Below are positions 39,142 through 47,041 of a DNA stretch of 64,000 nucleotides, one piece after another. The position numbers were made by a program, and so were the translations under genes. Each line of letters opens with the position of its first letter. Position 1 is the stretch's first letter. Below the pieces are notes generated by a model, which was not told where the DNA came from, ran no database searches, and saw nothing but the letters and a program-made list of their open reading frames with translations. Source of the DNA: Streptomyces griseus (GTDB taxonomy: Bacteria; Actinomycetota; Actinomycetes; Streptomycetales; Streptomycetaceae); contig NZ_UAVD01000028.1 of the NCBI RefSeq assembly GCF_900460065.1, forward strand, positions 310,001-374,000, read 5' to 3'.

Positions 39142-40098
39142 CTACTCCTCGACGAGCAGCCGCTCGCGCAGCTGCGCGAGGGTGCGGGCCAGCAGCCGGG
39201 AGACGTGCATCTGCGAGATACCGACCTCCTGGGCGATCTGCGACTGGGTCATGTTCCCGAAGAAGCGCAGGAGCAGGATGCGCTTCTCGCGCGGCGGCAG
39301 GTCCTCCAGGAGCGGCTTGAGCGACTCCCGGTACTCCACGCCCTCCAGCGCCTCGTCCTCCGAGCCCAGCGTGTCCGCGACGGCCGGCGACTCGTCGTCC
39401 GTGTCCGGCACGTCCAGCGAGAGCGTGCTGTACGCGTTGGCCGACTCCAGGCCCTCCAGCACCTCCTCCTCGGAGATGCCCAGCCGCTCGGCCAGCTCGT
39501 GCACCGTCGGCGAGCGGCCGTGCTGCTGGGAGAGCTCCGCGGTGGCCGTGGTCAGCGACAGCCGCAGCTCCTGGAGGCGGCGCGGCACCCGCACCGCCCA
39601 GCCCTTGTCCCGGAAGTGGCGCTTGATCTCGCCGACCACCGTGGGGGTGGCGTACGTCGAGAACTCCACGCCCCGGTCCGGGTCGAACCGGTCCACGGAC
39701 TTGATCAGCCCGATCGTGGCCACCTGGGTCAGGTCGTCCAGCGGCTCCCCGCGGTTGCGGAAGCGGCGGGCCAGGTGCTCCACCAGCGGCAGGTGCATCC
39801 GCACCAGTCTGTTGCGCAGCTCGGCCTTCTCGGCCGAACCGTCGGGCAGCTCCCGCAACTCGAAGAAGAGGGCCCGGGCCCCGCTGCGGTCGTGTGGATC
39901 GTGGTGCCCGTGCTCGCTCATCTGGCCCGCCCGCCCTGCCTGCGACTGCTGCTCCACCGCGACGTCGATGCTCTCGGCCCCGTCCGCTCCGTCCACCGGA
40001 TGCGGCCGGGCCTGTTGCTCCGGGATGCCTGCCGGCCGCACCACCCCGGATCGGATCGTCTCGTCCCGCACAGGACCGTCCCCGTTCCCGTCGCTCAC
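39142..40098 (-). CDS. sigH: SigB/SigF-family stress sigma factor SigH
   Basis: Group 3 sigma factor of about 318 residues from GTG 40098. Region 2 has LVEHLARRFRNRGEPLDDLTQVATIGLIKSVDRFD and EFSTYATPTVVGEIKRHFRD. Region 3 has LSQQHGRSPTVHELAERLGI, and region 4 has LLLRFFGNMTQSQIAQEVGISQMHVSRLL. The first 55 residues are unconserved. The GTG overlaps the stop of the anti-sigma gene (GTGA). The frame remains open upstream to 40725, right through that gene; SigH of S. coelicolor is known to exist as several N-terminal isoforms. The neighbour and sequence point to SigH rather than SigF or SigB. Confidence 0.9.
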   Translation of the reverse strand: MSDGNGDGPVRDETIRSGVVRPAGIPEQQARPHPVDGADGAESIDVAVEQQSQAGRAGQMSEHGHHDPHDRSGARALFFELRELPDGSAEKAELRNRLVRMHLPLVEHLARRFRNRGEPLDDLTQVATIGLIKSVDRFDPDRGVEFSTYATPTVVGEIKRHFRDKGWAVRVPRRLQELRLSLTTATAELSQQHGRSPTVHELAERLGISEEEVLEGLESANAYSTLSLDVPDTDDESPAVADTLGSEDEALEGVEYRESLKPLLEDLPPREKRILLLRFFGNMTQSQIAQEVGISQMHVSRLLARTLAQLRERLLVEE

Positions 40099-40508
40099 GC
40101 CGGCCCGGGGCCCGCGCCGCGCTGTTTGTAGAGGCTGATGCTGACCGTACGGTCGTCGGCGACCGTGGAGTCGACCTTGCCGGCCAGTGCGGAGAGCACC
40201 GTCCAGGCGAAGGTGTCGCGCTCGGGCGCCCGACCGTCGGTGGTGGGCGCCGACACCGTCACTTCGAGGGAGTCGTCGACGAGTCGGAAGACGCAGCTGA
40301 GGACGGAGCCCGGCACGGCCTGCTGGAGCAGGATCGCGCAGGCCTCGTCGACCGCGATGCGAAGATCCTCGATCTCGTCGAGAGTGAAGTCCAAACGCGC
40401 TGCGAGGCCGGCCGTGGCCGTTCGCAGCACCGACAGGTAGGCACCCGCAGCGGGCAGCCGGACTTCCACGAAGTCCTGATTCCCGGGCTCGCCTGCGATC
40501 TGGGACAC
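40095..40508 (-). CDS. rshA: Anti-sigma factor RshA/PrsH (RsbW-like ATPase fold)
   Basis: Protein of 137 residues that binds and silences SigH. It has an RsbW/SpoIIAB-like GHKL fold: LRTATAGLAARLDFTLDEIEDLRIAVDEACAILL (N-box helix, with the Glu/Ala/Asn-type position) and a short C-terminal strand DRTVSISLYKQR. The glycine-rich ATP lid is reduced. GTG 40508 follows GGAGGTGAGG and gives the compact family length. It sits directly upstream of sigH with a four-base overlap. Confidence 0.88.
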   Translation of the reverse strand: MSQIAGEPGNQDFVEVRLPAAGAYLSVLRTATAGLAARLDFTLDEIEDLRIAVDEACAILLQQAVPGSVLSCVFRLVDDSLEVTVSAPTTDGRAPERDTFAWTVLSALAGKVDSTVADDRTVSISLYKQRGAGPGPA

Positions 40509-40636
40509 CCTCACCTCCAAGGTGGCACAAACTCTTTCGAGGTTCCGGGAAGGGTGGCCCGGAGCCATGCGGTCCGTCGACGGTTCTTCGGCTCGGCGAC
40601 GTTATCGGATCCATGATGCCGTGTCGTACGGACCCC

Positions 40637-40664
40637 ATACCCCGACCATCACTCATGGTAAGCC
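40637..40664 (-). promoter_or_regulatory. Candidate SigB-type promoter of rshA-sigH
   Basis: On the minus strand GGGTAT (40642-40637) is preceded by GCTT 17 bases upstream. SigB/SigF-type promoters read GNTT-N14-16-GGGTAY, so the spacing is slightly long. It lies about 130 bases upstream of rshA. Tentative. Confidence 0.35.
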
Positions 40665-40740
40665 CATGCGTACGCACAGTGGCTAGGGGGTCGCGGCGTC
40701 CAATTGCGAAGAACCGGCGCCGCATTGACGTACCCAGGCG

Positions 40741-41001
40741 TCAGACGATCGAACCGTCCTCGAAGCACCAGCGCCAGCTCTCACCCGGCTCGAAGCTCCG
40801 CATCACGGGATGACCGGTCGCCCGGAAGTGTCCGGTGGCGTGCCGCAGCGGCGACGAATCGCAGCAGCCGACGTGCCCGCAGGTCAGGCAGAGCCGCAGT
40901 TGCACGGGGTGGGTGCCCGCCTCCAGGCACTCGGGGCACGTCTCGCCGAGCGGCACGGGCTCGGGGCGTGGCAGATCCGCTACATGCGCACACTCGCTCA
41001 T
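40741..41001 (-). CDS. UBP-type zinc finger protein
   Basis: An 86-residue protein made almost entirely of a UBP/ZnF domain: C4 and H6 (ECAHV), C22-x2-C25 (TCPEC), C38-x2-C41 (CLTCGH), C46/C47 (GCCDSS), H53, H57 and H63 (RHATGHFRATGH), ending FEPGESWRWCFEDG. Bacteria lack ubiquitin, so it probably binds a C-terminal peptide or simply a metal. It is divergent from the antiporter gene with a 35-base gap. Confidence 0.9.
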   Translation of the reverse strand: MSECAHVADLPRPEPVPLGETCPECLEAGTHPVQLRLCLTCGHVGCCDSSPLRHATGHFRATGHPVMRSFEPGESWRWCFEDGSIV

Positions 41002-41036
41002 GATGGGCAGGTTACGACGGATCCGAGGACGGTGGG

Positions 41037-42638
41037 ATGGACGCGCTGCCGCTGGTGGCCCTGGTCGCGGTCAGTGCGGCGGTCGCCGGCGCGGCCCGCC
41101 GCACCCCGGTGCCCGCCCCGCTCGTCCTGGTCGCCGCCGGGCTCGTGGCCGGTTATCTGCCCGGAGTGCCGACGTACCACCTGGACGCGCACGTGGTGCT
41201 GCCGCTGCTCCTTCCGCCCTTGCTCTACACGGCGGCCGTGGACAGCTCCTACCTGGATCTGCGGGCCAACGTCCGGCCGGTCGCCCTGCTCTCCGTGGGC
41301 TACACCCTCTTCGCGACCGTCGCGGTCGGCTGGCTGGCGTACCGGATCATCCCGGACCTGCCGCTGACCGCCGCACTGGTGCTGGGGGCGGTCGTCGCCC
41401 CGCCCGACGCCGTGACGGCCGCCGCCATCGCCCGCCGGGTCGGGCTGCCCTCCCGCGTGACCACGATCCTCCAGGGCGAGTCCCTGGTGAACGACGCCAC
41501 GGCGATCACCGCGTTCAAGGTGGCGCTGGCCGCCGCGGTGGGGGAGGGGATGAGCTGGGGCGCCGGGATCGGCGAGTTCCTGCTGGCCGCGGTGGGCGGG
41601 GTCGGCGTCGGGCTGCTGCTGATGGTGCCGCTCCACTGGCTGCGCACCCACCTGAGGGAAGCGCTCCTCCAGAACACCCTCTCCCTCCTGATCCCCTTCG
41701 TGGCGTACGCCGCGGCCGAACGGGTGCACGCCTCCGGTGTGCTCGCCGTGGTCGTCGTCGCCCTCTATCTGGGCCACCGTTCCTGGCAGGTCGATTTCGC
41801 CACCCGTCTTCAGGAGGCGGCCGTCTGGAAGATGGTGGCGTTCGTCCTGGAGTCCGCGGTGTTCGCCCTGATCGGGCTCCAGCTGCCGTTCGTCCTGAAG
41901 GGGCTCGGCTCGTTCGGCGTGTGGGAGGCCACCGGTTACGCGGCCATCGTGTTCCTGGCCGTCGTCGTGGTCCGCTTCGTCTGGGTCTACCCGGCCACCT
42001 ATCTGCCCCGGTGGCTCTCGCGCCGCGTCCGGGAACGCGAACCGGGCACCGACTGGACCGCCCCGCTCATCGTGGGCTGGGCCGGGATGCGCGGGGTCGT
42101 CTCGCTGGCCGTCGCCTTCTCCGTACCGCTGGTCACGCACGACGGCGAACCCTTCCCGGCCCGCAGCCTGGTGCTGTTCCTGACCTTCACCACCGTCATC
42201 GGCACGCTGGTGATCCAGGGCCTCACCCTGCCCGTCCTCGTGCGCGTGCTGAAGCTGCCGGGCCCCGACCCGCAGACCGTCACGCTCATCGAGGCGCAGG
42301 CCCAGAGCGAGGCCTCCGAGGTCGCCGAGGCCCGCCTGGACCGACTGCTCGCCGACCCGCGCAACAGCCTGCCGCCACCGCTGGCGGACCGGCTGCGCAG
42401 CGTGCTGGAACGCCGCCGCAACGCCGTGTGGGAGCGGCTGGGCGCCGCCGACCCGGTCACCGGGGAGTCGGCGGACGACACCTACCGGCGGCTGTCGCGG
42501 GAGATGATCGAGGCCGAGCGCGAGGTCTTCGTCCGGCTCCGGGACGAGCGGCGGATCGACGACGAGATGATGCGCACGCTGCTGCGCCGGCTGGACCTGG
42601 AGGAGGCGGCGGCCTACCGGGAGACGGACGATTCCTGA
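41037..42638 (+). CDS. CPA1-family Na+/H+ antiporter
   Basis: Polytopic membrane protein of 533 residues. About 12 helices cover residues 5-405. The ion-binding region reads VAPPDAVTAAAIARRVGLP with GESLVNDATAITAFKVALA, the ND pair of CPA1 exchangers, and WAGMRGVVSLAVAFSVPL is the conserved Arg/Gly-rich helix. The C-terminal 120 residues form a charged, helical cytosolic domain. It should export Na+ in exchange for protons and aid pH or salt balance, which fits its position near sigH. The 3' end overlaps the convergent gene by 25 bases. Confidence 0.92.
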   Translation: MDALPLVALVAVSAAVAGAARRTPVPAPLVLVAAGLVAGYLPGVPTYHLDAHVVLPLLLPPLLYTAAVDSSYLDLRANVRPVALLSVGYTLFATVAVGWLAYRIIPDLPLTAALVLGAVVAPPDAVTAAAIARRVGLPSRVTTILQGESLVNDATAITAFKVALAAAVGEGMSWGAGIGEFLLAAVGGVGVGLLLMVPLHWLRTHLREALLQNTLSLLIPFVAYAAAERVHASGVLAVVVVALYLGHRSWQVDFATRLQEAAVWKMVAFVLESAVFALIGLQLPFVLKGLGSFGVWEATGYAAIVFLAVVVVRFVWVYPATYLPRWLSRRVREREPGTDWTAPLIVGWAGMRGVVSLAVAFSVPLVTHDGEPFPARSLVLFLTFTTVIGTLVIQGLTLPVLVRVLKLPGPDPQTVTLIEAQAQSEASEVAEARLDRLLADPRNSLPPPLADRLRSVLERRRNAVWERLGAADPVTGESADDTYRRLSREMIEAEREVFVRLRDERRIDDEMMRTLLRRLDLEEAAAYRETDDS

Positions 42639-43549
42639 AGCGGCGCGTCCGGGGCGCCGGTGATCACGGCGGCCAGCCGGGTGCCCGGCGCGAACGCCCC
42701 CTCCTCGGCCAGTGCGGTCAGCGCGAACAGCAGCTTGGCGACATAGACGCGCTCCACGGGCAGCCCGTGCCGGTCCTCGAAGCCGTCGGTGAAGGCGGCC
42801 AGTTCCGGGGTCGTACGGGCGTAACCGCCGAACGTGAAGCGCTCCTCCAGCGACCAGTCCCCGGCCGGGCCGTCGAACGCCTCGCGCTGGAGCCGCGCCA
42901 CCTCCTCGCCCAGGAAGCCGCCGCCGACCACCGGCACGCCCAGCGCCCGCTGCCCGGGATCCAGCCCGGCCGCGAGCCCGGCCAGGGTGCCGCCGGTCCC
43001 ACAGGCCACGGCCGCCACATCGACCTCTCCGGCCACCTCGCGCCCCAGCGCCGTACAGCCCTGTGCGGCCAGGGCGTTGCTGCCGCCCTCCGGGAGGACC
43101 ACCACGTCCCCGAACAGCCCCAGCAGCCCCTCCAGGACCTCGGAGGAGGCCTTCGCCCGGTACGTCGTACGGTCCACGAAGTGCAGCCGCATGCCGTCGG
43201 CCGCACACCGGGCGAGCGACGGGTTGAGCGGCCGGCGCGCCAGCTCGTCACCGCGGACGACGCCGACGGTGGGAAACCCCAGCAGCCGCCCGGCCGCCGC
43301 GGTGGCCCGGAGGTGGTTGGAGTACGCGCCGCCGAACGTCAGCACGGTGCGTCCGGCGGCGGCCTCCAGGTTGAGGGCGAGTTTGCGCCACTTGTTGCCC
43401 GGCAGATCGGGGTGGATCAGGTCGTCCCGCTTCAGGAACAGCCGCACCCCGTGGCGCGCGAAGCGTTCGTCGCGGACCTCCTGCAAGGGGGAGGGGAGGC
43501 GGGGCCGGAGTGCGCGGGAGAGGTCTGCGGACGGGGTCACCCTCCCCAT
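42614..43549 (-). CDS. PLP-dependent D-cysteine desulfhydrase/ACC deaminase-like enzyme
   Basis: Fold-type II PLP enzyme of 311 residues. The cofactor lysine lies in DLPGNKWRKLALNL, followed by TFGGAYSNHLRATAAAG (phosphate-side Asn/His) and VLPEGGSNALAAQGC. A glycine-rich CGTGGTLAGLAAG cup is present. Family members release ammonia and a keto acid from D-cysteine or 1-aminocyclopropane-1-carboxylate; the two cannot be told apart here. ATG 43549 has GGGAGAGG upstream. Confidence 0.85.
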   Translation of the reverse strand: MGRVTPSADLSRALRPRLPSPLQEVRDERFARHGVRLFLKRDDLIHPDLPGNKWRKLALNLEAAAGRTVLTFGGAYSNHLRATAAAGRLLGFPTVGVVRGDELARRPLNPSLARCAADGMRLHFVDRTTYRAKASSEVLEGLLGLFGDVVVLPEGGSNALAAQGCTALGREVAGEVDVAAVACGTGGTLAGLAAGLDPGQRALGVPVVGGGFLGEEVARLQREAFDGPAGDWSLEERFTFGGYARTTPELAAFTDGFEDRHGLPVERVYVAKLLFALTALAEEGAFAPGTRLAAVITGAPDAPLQESSVSR

Positions 43550-43600
43550 TGTCGCCTCTCCCGTCGCCCTCCTGGGGCGTGCTGGTTCGTCGTGGGCCGG

Positions 43601-44797
43601 TCAGGAAGAGGCCAGCCAGAGGTCCGGGCCGAACACCTCGTAGTGGACGTCGGCCGGCCGTACGCCCGCCTCCAGCAGCTGGGCCCTGACGGCCCGCATG
43701 AAGGGGAGCGGGCCGCACAGATAGGCGTGCGTCCCCGGTCGTACGGTGATGTCCGCCAGGTCCACGAGGCCGGTGCGGTTCGCCGGGTGGGCGGCGTCCG
43801 GGGTCTCGTACCAGAAGTGCGCCTCGGCCTCCGGGAGCTTCTCCGTCAGGCGGACGTGGTCGGCGCGCAGGGCGTGGCCGGCCGGTGAGCGGTCGCCGTG
43901 CACGACGGTGACCGGGCCGCTGTGGCCCTCCTGGGCGAGGTGTTCCAGCATCGACAGCATGGGGGTGCAGCCGATGCCCGCCGAGGCCAGCAGCAGGGGC
44001 GCGTCCAGGTGGTCGAGCACCAGGTCCCCGTAGGGGACGGAGACGCGCAGCGGATCGCCCGCGCGGGTGTGCTCGTGCAGGTGCCGGGAGACCTCGCCGT
44101 CGGGCGAGCCCTCGCCGCGCACGCGCTTCACGGTGATCGACCGCAGCCGGGAGCCGGGGGCGCTGGAGAGGCTGTACTGGCGTATCTGGCGGGCGCCGTC
44201 CGGGAGTTCGACCTGTACGGAGACGTACTGGCCGGGCCGGAAGGCGGGCGTGGGCGTGTCCCCGGCGGGGCGCAGCAGGAAGGTGGCGACGTCCTCGGTC
44301 TCCTCGACCCGGGCGGTCACCTCCCAGGTGTGCCACACATCGCCGGCCAGGACGCCCTGCTGTGCGTAGAGGCGCTCCTCGACGGCGATCAGGGAGCCCG
44401 CCATCAGCCAGTAGACCTCGTCCCAGGCGGCGGCGACCTCCGGGGTGACCGCGTCGCCCAGGACCTCGGCGATGGCCGCGAACAGGTGGGTGTGCACCAC
44501 CTCGTACTGCTCCGGGGTCACCCCGAGCGAGGCGTGTTTGTGGGCGATCCGGTCCAGCATCACGTCCGGCCGGGTGCCGGGCCGCTCGACCAGCTGGGTC
44601 GCGAAGGCGGCGATGGAGCCCGCGAGCGCCCGACGCTGGTCGCCTGAGGCCTGGTTGCCCCGGTTGAACAGGTCCCGCAGCAGCTCGGGGTGGGCGGCGA
44701 AAAGCTTCTCGTAGAAGAGGTCGGCGATGTCCCCGATGGCCGCGCCGACGGCGGGGAGGGTGGCGCGGACAGTGGCGGTGGACCGGGCGGAGAGCAT
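43601..44797 (-). CDS. hmp: Flavohaemoglobin (nitric oxide dioxygenase)
   Basis: Enzyme of 398 residues that oxidises NO to nitrate using O2 and NAD(P)H. The globin domain is residues 1-135, with the proximal histidine in IAHKHASLGVTPEQY and a distal region LFYEKLFAAHPELL. The ferredoxin-reductase module has FRPGQYVSVQVELPD and RQYSLSSAPG (FAD), then ASAGIGCTPMLSMLEHL (NAD) and a C-terminal VFGPDLWLA. GAGGAG lies upstream of ATG 44797. An NsrR-type operator lies upstream, and the nsrR gene is next on the same strand. Confidence 0.95.
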   Translation of the reverse strand: MLSARSTATVRATLPAVGAAIGDIADLFYEKLFAAHPELLRDLFNRGNQASGDQRRALAGSIAAFATQLVERPGTRPDVMLDRIAHKHASLGVTPEQYEVVHTHLFAAIAEVLGDAVTPEVAAAWDEVYWLMAGSLIAVEERLYAQQGVLAGDVWHTWEVTARVEETEDVATFLLRPAGDTPTPAFRPGQYVSVQVELPDGARQIRQYSLSSAPGSRLRSITVKRVRGEGSPDGEVSRHLHEHTRAGDPLRVSVPYGDLVLDHLDAPLLLASAGIGCTPMLSMLEHLAQEGHSGPVTVVHGDRSPAGHALRADHVRLTEKLPEAEAHFWYETPDAAHPANRTGLVDLADITVRPGTHAYLCGPLPFMRAVRAQLLEAGVRPADVHYEVFGPDLWLASS

Positions 44798-44837
44798 GGA
44801 AGGGGGCTCCTCGGGGTGGGGTGTACTGCCGGACGGT

Positions 44838-44860
44838 AATTGGTATGTGTGATGCTTATT
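44838..44860. promoter_or_regulatory. NsrR operator candidate in front of hmp
   Basis: A 23-base, A/T-rich imperfect dyad (minus strand begins AATAAGCATCAC and ends ACCAATT) 41 bases upstream of the hmp start. It resembles the 11-1-11 NsrR sites I recall from S. coelicolor hmp and nsrR promoters. Confidence 0.7.
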
Positions 44861-44929
44861 TTCGGGCGTGCGGCGCCCCGTGGTGGGGTGGATGTGTTTC
44901 GCGCGTCCGGGGCGGGGTGCGGCGGCGGC

Positions 44930-45376
44930 TCAGTCGGGCGGCGGGCCGCTGCCGATGCCCAGCAGTAGGGGGCCGGTGGGGGAGGCGACGAGGTCGGTGA
45001 CGGTGATCGGGTCCAGGGCCGCGTAGAAGGCCTCCTGGGCCCCGCGCAGGGCTCCGCGCAGCCGGCAGGCGGAACGGAGCGGGCAGGGGGTGTCGCCCTC
45101 GCACTCGACGACCTCCTCCGGTCCCTCCAGCTCCCGCACCAGCGAGCCGATCGGCGTGGAGCGGCCGGCCGGGGTCAGGGTGAGTCCGCCGCCCCGGCCG
45201 CGGCGGGCGTCGAGGAGGCCGAGGTGCTGGAGCCTGGCGACGACCTTCGCGGTGTGCGTGTACGGCACCCGCATGGTGGCGGCCACCTCGCGGGTGGTCG
45301 GCGGCTCCCGGCCGTCCGCGACCGCCAGTCGCATGAGGACGCGGAGCGCCACGTCGGTGAATCTCGTCAGCCGCAT
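44930..45376 (-). CDS. nsrR: Rrf2-family nitric oxide sensor NsrR
   Basis: Iron-sulfur repressor of 148 residues. The N-terminal winged helix reads MRLTRFTDVALRVLMRLA with TTREVAATMRVPYTHTAKVV. Three clustered cysteines (VVECEGDTPCPLRSACRL) are the Fe-S ligands of NsrR. ATG 45376 is the family start. It lies beside hmp, which is the classic NsrR target, and a strong inverted repeat lies just upstream of its own start, suggesting autoregulation. Confidence 0.93.
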   Translation of the reverse strand: MRLTRFTDVALRVLMRLAVADGREPPTTREVAATMRVPYTHTAKVVARLQHLGLLDARRGRGGGLTLTPAGRSTPIGSLVRELEGPEEVVECEGDTPCPLRSACRLRGALRGAQEAFYAALDPITVTDLVASPTGPLLLGIGSGPPPD

Positions 45377-45391
45377 GGGTCCACCGTAGAT

Positions 45392-45414
45392 AAGTTGCAT
45401 CCTTGATGCAACTT
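45392..45414. promoter_or_regulatory. Perfect NsrR-type inverted repeat upstream of nsrR
   Basis: AAGTTGCATC and GATGCAACTT form a perfect 10-bp dyad with a 3-base centre, 15 bases upstream of the nsrR start and about 140 bases upstream of the divergent encapsulin gene. The layout fits Rrf2/NsrR operators. Confidence 0.85.
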
Positions 45415-45552
45415 AAGTGGTCCGCCGGGCGACGAGGGGCAACGTGCCCCGACCGAAGGCGGATTAGTCGCACTCTTTTGTGTAATGGCGACCCGATCCT
45501 CCTGCTGAAAGGCTTTTGCACGCAGGTCAGCCCAAGATCGAAAGGACGTCAG

Positions 45553-46959
45553 ATGTCCGTTGGTGAAGAGGTTCGCGACACGCAGACGCCACCGCAGCAG
45601 AGTCTGGGCACGGCGGCTGCGCGGAACCTCGCGACGACCACCAAATCCGCGCCGCAGATGCAGGAGATCACCTCGCGGTGGCTGCTGAAGACGCTGCCGT
45701 GGGTGCAGGTACAGGGCGGTACGTACCGGGTGAACCGTCGGCTCAGCTATGCGGTCGGCGACGGCCGGGTGACCTTCGTCCAGACCGGGGACCGGGTCTC
45801 GGTCATCCCCGCGGAGCTGGGGGAGCTGCCCGCCCTGCGGACGTTCGGCGACGAGGAGGTGCTCGCCGAGCTCGCCCGCAGGTGCGAGCAGCGGGACGTG
45901 GCCGCGGGCGAGGTGCTCGCCTCCTCGGGGGACGCGGCGGACCGGGTCTTCCTGCTGGCGCACGGCAAGGTGGCGAAGGTCGGATCGGGCCCCTACGGGG
46001 ACGAGACGGAGCTCGGGGTCCTCGCCGACGGCGCGTACTTCGGCGACCGGAGCCTGATCGACGGCGACGCCGTCTGGGAGTACACCGCCCGGGCGGTCAC
46101 CCCGTGCACGCTGCTCACCCTGAGCCGTGCCGACGTGTACAGCCTCGCGGAGCGCGCGGCACCGCTGAGGGACCATCTCGCCGGTCAGCTCTCCATCCCG
46201 CAGCAGCGGACCAACCCCTACGGCGAGGCGGCGATCGACCTCTCCGCCGGCCACGTGGGGGAGGCGGTCGTCCCGCACACCTTCGTCGACTACGAAGCGG
46301 CGCCGCGCGCGTACGAACTGAGCATCGCCCAGACGGTGCTGAAGGTGCACAGCAGGGTCGCCGACCTCTACAACCAGCCGATGAACCAGACCGAGCAGCA
46401 GCTGCGGCTCACGGTCGAGGCGCTGCGCGAGCGCCAGGAGCACGAGCTGATCAACCACAGGGAGTTCGGACTGCTCAACAACTGCGACTACGGGCAGCGG
46501 ATCCAGCCGCACGACGGGGCGCCCACCCCGGACGACATGGACGAACTGCTCTCGCGCCGCCGCGGATCCAAGCTGTTCCTCGCCCACCCGAAGGCCATCG
46601 CCGCCTTCGGCCGCGAGTGCAACCGCCGCGGCCTGGTCCCGGAGAGCGTCGACGTCGGCGGCCACCACGTGCAGGCCTGGCGCGGGGTGCCGATCTTCCC
46701 GTCCGACAAGATCCCCGTCTCCGACGCCCGCACCACCTCCATCATCTGCATGCGGACCGGAGAGGCCGAGCAGGGGGTCATCGGCCTCCAGCAGACCGGT
46801 ATCCCCGACGAGATCGAGCCGAGTCTCTCGGTCCGTTTCATGGGGATCGACGAGCAGGCGATCATCTCCTACCTCGTGACGGCGTACTACTCCGCCGCGG
46901 TCCTGGTGCCGGACGCCCTCGGAGTGCTGGAGAACGTCGAGGTCGGCCGTCGGCACTGA
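45553..46959 (+). CDS. Family 2B encapsulin nanocompartment shell protein (cNMP-domain insertion)
   Basis: Shell protein of 468 residues. The N-terminal arm has ATTTKSAPQMQEITSRWLLK. The HK97-type fold is interrupted after about residue 90 by an inserted cyclic-nucleotide-binding domain (FGDEEVLAELARRCEQRD, AGEVLASSGDAADRVFLL, DGAYFGDRSLIDGD). It then resumes with the major shell core (YELSIAQTVLKVHSRVADLYNQPMNQTE, REFGLLNNCDYGQRIQP, LFLAHPKAIAAFGRECNRRG). This is the architecture of family 2B encapsulins, earlier annotated as Crp/Fnr or SrpI-like proteins. ATG 45553 follows AAAGGA. A polyprenyl synthase follows and is the likely cargo. The cNMP ligand is unknown. Confidence 0.92.
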   Translation: MSVGEEVRDTQTPPQQSLGTAAARNLATTTKSAPQMQEITSRWLLKTLPWVQVQGGTYRVNRRLSYAVGDGRVTFVQTGDRVSVIPAELGELPALRTFGDEEVLAELARRCEQRDVAAGEVLASSGDAADRVFLLAHGKVAKVGSGPYGDETELGVLADGAYFGDRSLIDGDAVWEYTARAVTPCTLLTLSRADVYSLAERAAPLRDHLAGQLSIPQQRTNPYGEAAIDLSAGHVGEAVVPHTFVDYEAAPRAYELSIAQTVLKVHSRVADLYNQPMNQTEQQLRLTVEALRERQEHELINHREFGLLNNCDYGQRIQPHDGAPTPDDMDELLSRRRGSKLFLAHPKAIAAFGRECNRRGLVPESVDVGGHHVQAWRGVPIFPSDKIPVSDARTTSIICMRTGEAEQGVIGLQQTGIPDEIEPSLSVRFMGIDEQAIISYLVTAYYSAAVLVPDALGVLENVEVGRRH

Positions 46960-47041
46960 CCCGGTTCACCCCGGGGGCCGGGCGGCAGCCGCCGGCCCGG
47001 CCCCCGGATCCGCACCCCACCGCCTCGCCCAGGGAGTGACC

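Noticed and set aside
39894..40616. Long plus-strand ORFs across sigH and rshA
   Set aside because: They are antisense shadows of sigH/rshA typical of high-GC DNA; no ribosome binding site or family motif, and the minus-strand genes are clear.
45458..45486. Promoter with -10 TGTAAT upstream of the encapsulin gene
   Set aside because: The -10 looks good, but no acceptable -35 was found at 16-18 bases.
47036..47041. GTG 47036 as start of the polyprenyl synthase
   Set aside because: It overlaps the AGGGAG sequence that best serves as the ribosome binding site for GTG 47042 or ATG 47048.
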